Assembly (NCBI RefSeq): GCF_022012395.1 | Contig: NZ_JAKLTQ010000012.1 | Span: 62,001 to 126,000, forward strand | Direction of reading: 5' to 3' | Origin: Arthrobacter hankyongi | Lineage (GTDB): Bacteria; Actinomycetota; Actinomycetes; Actinomycetales; Micrococcaceae | DNA: 64,000 nucleotides | Shown: positions 61,320 through 64,000 of the stretch, piece after piece | Layout of the letters: each line of letters opens with the position of its first letter | How positions within the stretch are numbered: the first letter of the stretch is position 1 | Position numbers and translations under genes: made by a program | The notes under the pieces: generated by a model | Seen by the model: only the letters and a program-made list of their open reading frames with translations | Told to the model about the DNA's origin: nothing | Database searches by the model: none

Positions 61320-64000
61320 CTATCGGCGGACGACGGCGCGCAGCTGCTTCAGGGCGACGGAGAGCGAGGCAATGTCGGCTTCCCCGGGGCGGTGCAGCTG
61401 CGCCAGTGTCGCCTTGATGCGTGCCACCTGCCCGGCATGCTGCCGCTCCCAGGCCAGGATGCGTTCCAGCGGGTCGGCACCGCCCCCGTTGGAGGCACCG
61501 GTTGTCTGCATGACGGCAACGGTCATGTCCGCCACGGCCGAATAGACATCATCGCGCAGGGCGGCACGCGCCAGGGATTCCCAGCGGTTCCGCCGTGGCA
61601 GGGTCGTGATCAGCATCAGCAGCTCGATGACGCCCAGCCGGTCGTAGAGGGCAAAGTAGACCGCTGCGATGCGGTGGCTCGGTTCCCGGACCTGCTCCGA
61701 GATGATGGCCAGGTCCAACAGCCCGAATCCCGCCAGGATCACGGGCGTGCGCCGGGCCAGATCCGCGGGTATGCCGGCCAGGTGATCGGCCAGGCGGGCG
61801 TGCAGACGTTCCAGGTCCGCGCCGCTCAGGTAGCGGGACAGGTCCTCCCGCAGCGGGTCGATCCGGGGCTTGAACCGCTCGATGGCTTCGGCGATTGGCT
61901 GGTCCTGCCCGTGGCGGGTGACGTACCAGCGGGTTCCCCGGTCCAGCAACCGCCGCATTTCGGCGGCCATGGCGCAGCGGTTCTGTGCAGGACAACCAGG
62001 CGGCAGCGCCGCCAGCTCGGCCATGGTCGAGTCAAGGTCGAAGACTTCCCGCAGCACAACGAAGGCCCGTGCCACGTCCGCCGGGGACGCTTCGGTTTCC
62101 TCCATCGCCCGGAAGGCAAAGGTGATCCCGCCCAGGTTGATCATGTCGTTCGCCACCACGGTGCTGATAATCTCCCGGCGCAGCGGATGGGTATCCGACT
62201 CTGCCCCGAACCGTTCGGGCAGTCGGGCGGGAAAGTAGCTGCGCAGGGTCTGTCCGAACCAGGGATCATCGGCCAGATCGCTGGCGTTGAGCGCCGCAGC
62301 CAGTTCGGTTTTGGCGTAGGCACACAGGACAGCGAGCTCCGGGCCGGTGAGGCCGCGGCCCGCCGCCAGCCGGGCATGCAGTTCCGCGGTGCCGGGCAGT
62401 GCTTCCAGCCCGCGGTCGAGGCCTGTCTCCGTCTCCAGCCAGTCCATCAAGCGTTCGAAACCCGGGCTCCATTGCACAACCTGGTAGCGGTCGTTCATCA
62501 GCAGGACGTTCTGGGCCGCGTTCGTCCGCAGCACCAGCCCCGCTACCTCGTCTGTGAGCGAGTGCAGGAAATCCGCGCGTTCGCCGGCGTCCATCCGTCC
62601 AGCCGCGATCATGTTGTCGATGAGGATCTTGATATTGACCTCGTGGTCCGAGCAGTCCACCCCGGCGGAATTGTCAATGGCGTCGGTGTTCACCAGTATG
62701 CCGCCCAGGGCGGCCTCGATCCGGCCCCGCTGCGTGAGGCCCAGATTGCCGCCCTCGACAATGACCTTGGCCCGCAGTTCATTGCCGTTGACCCGGATCG
62801 TGTCATTGGCCTTGTCCCCCACCTCCGCCTGGGATTCGGACGAGGCCTTAACGTACGTGCCGATACCGCCGTTGTAGAGCAGGTCCACCGGCGCCCTCAG
62901 GATGGCTTGGAGCAGCTCCTGGGGCGCCAGCTCCATGGTGCCCTCCCCCAGGCCCAGGGCATGGCGGACCTGTTCGGTGATCCGGATGGACTTGGCCTGG
63001 CGCGGATAGACACCGCCGCCGTCGCTGATCAGCGAGGCGTCGTAGTCGGCCCAGGAGGACCGGGGCAGTTCGAACAGGCGCCGCCGTTCGGCGTAGGAGG
63101 CCACCGCATCCGGCTGCGGGTCCAGGAAGATGTGGCGGTGGTCGAAGGCCGCCACCAGGCGGATGTGCTCCGAGAGGAGCATGCCGTTGCCGAACACGTC
63201 GCCGCTCATGTCGCCGATGCCCGCAACGGAGAAGTCCTCGTGCTGGACGTCGATGCCCAGCTCTCCGAAATGATTTTTGACCGATTCCCAGGCGCCCCTG
63301 GCAGTGATGCCCATCTCCTTGTGGTCATAGCCAACCGATCCCCCTGAGGCGAAGGCGTCGCCGAGCCAGAAACCGTACTCCCGTCGCCGTCGTGCCGCAC
63401 CACGTCCCGTGGCGGAACCAGCGCCGTCCCGGTGCCGGTGGGGACCAGGTTGTCGGTAAGATCCAGCATGCCCCGGATAAAGACCCGGTAGCTTTCAAGC
63501 CCCTCGGCCAGCCACGCGCCGCGGTCGAGGAAGGGGCTGGGCAGCCGCTTGGGAAAGAACCCGCCCTTGGCTCCGCTGGGCACGATGACGGCGTTCTTGA
63601 TCGTCTGGGCCTTGACCAGGCCGAGGATCTCGGTACGGAAGTCTTCGCGGCGGTCCGACCAGCGCAGTCCGCCGCGGGCGATGGCACCGAACCGCAGATG
63701 TACCCCCTCCACCCGCGGGGAGTAGACCCATATTTCGTATTTGGGCCGGGGGAACGGGCAGCCGGCGATGGCCGATGGATTGAATTTATAGCTGAGATAG
63801 GGGCGGTGCTGGAAGAAGTTGGTGCGCAGCGTGGCCTCGATCAGGTTCATGAAAGCGCGAAGCAGCCTGTCGGCGTCGAGGGTGGGCACCTCGTCGATGG
63901 CAGCACCCAGTTCCTTCCGGGCGATCTCCATGCCTTGGACGCGGTCCGTCCCGGTGAGCCCGGGGTCGAAGCTGGTCTCGAAGAGCCCCAGGAGCGCGTG
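61320..64000 (-). pseudogene. gdh: NAD-dependent glutamate dehydrogenase (large type), frameshifted by an internal deletion; 5' end outside window
   Basis: From 64000 the frame reads LLGLFETSFDP ... RFGAIARGGLRWSDRREDFRTEIL ... KNAVIVPSGAKGGFF ... VPPRDVVRHDGD, as in the 180-kDa GDH family. At about 63380 it changes frame: the next recognisable part, EYGFWLGDAFASGG, then GYDHKEMGITARGAWESVK, lies in another frame and continues to the stop at 61320. Homologues have about 24 residues between HDGD and YGFW, including the DKGTATFSD active-site segment; here they are missing, consistent with a loss of about 70 bases. The downstream 664-residue stretch is otherwise intact. A working enzyme is unlikely unless the junction is an assembly error. 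Confidence 0.8.

Overview
The window is high-GC DNA (about 70% by eye) with many GTG starts, 4-base ATGA/GTGA start-stop overlaps and almost no spare intergenic space. Gene content (DUF6318 lipoprotein beside a PKD protein, xi-class thiol transferase, large actinobacterial NAD-glutamate dehydrogenase, several PucR regulators, Rep13E12-type HNH protein) points to a soil actinobacterium, most likely Micrococcaceae (Arthrobacter sensu lato). The genus is an inference. No tRNA, rRNA, CRISPR array, prophage or complete insertion sequence was seen.

Left third (1-26.7 kb), nitrogen-compound catabolism. One minus-strand operon of eight genes runs from 8698 down to 619: APC permease, cytochrome P450, 3Fe-4S ferredoxin, ferredoxin reductase, glutamine-synthetase-like ligase, signal-less solute-binding protein and two class-C26 gamma-glutamyl hydrolases. 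The order P450-ferredoxin-reductase-GS matches the known mor cluster for morpholine/secondary cyclic amines, while ligase plus oxygenase plus hydrolase matches the logic of gamma-glutamyl (puu/ipu) amine pathways. A PucR gene follows, divergent from a hydantoinase/oxoprolinase pair (hyuA-hyuB) and an NCS1 permease. Next is a glutarate module: a class III CoA transferase, a second PucR, and an operon of GabT/DavT-type aminotransferase, glutaryl-CoA dehydrogenase, semialdehyde dehydrogenase, an isopropylmalate-dehydrogenase-like enzyme and 3-hydroxyacyl-CoA dehydrogenase. Together these could take a cyclic amine or lactam through 5-aminovalerate and glutarate to crotonyl-CoA. A nearly identical element precedes the CoA transferase and the aminotransferase operon and is a likely regulator site.

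Middle (26.7-49.5 kb), mixed functions: HNH/DUF222 protein, DMT transporter with a divergent TipAL-type MerR regulator, DUF6318 lipoprotein and PKD protein, a third C26 hydrolase with a glutathionyl-hydroquinone-reductase-like enzyme, a ferric-reductase-like flavocytochrome/FMN-binding protein/ApbE operon, a third PucR divergent from a methylmalonate-semialdehyde dehydrogenase and aminotransferase, a RelA/SpoT-domain protein, MscS channel, two MFS transporters, an FAD amine-oxidase-like protein, a LysE exporter, an AbrB/PIN (VapBC) pair and a MarR regulator with an exact palindromic operator.

Right part (49.6-64 kb). First comes a DNA-alkylation-repair island: two O6-alkylguanine transferases flanking an ECF sigma factor, a methyltransferase, AlkB, a Tag glycosylase lacking most zinc ligands, a Usp protein and an AlkA-type glycosylase. 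An allantoin/glyoxylate operon follows (allantoinase, ureidoglycine aminohydrolase, DUF6986 lyase, malate synthase) with a divergent IclR regulator. The window ends inside an NAD-glutamate dehydrogenase gene that carries an internal deletion and frameshift.
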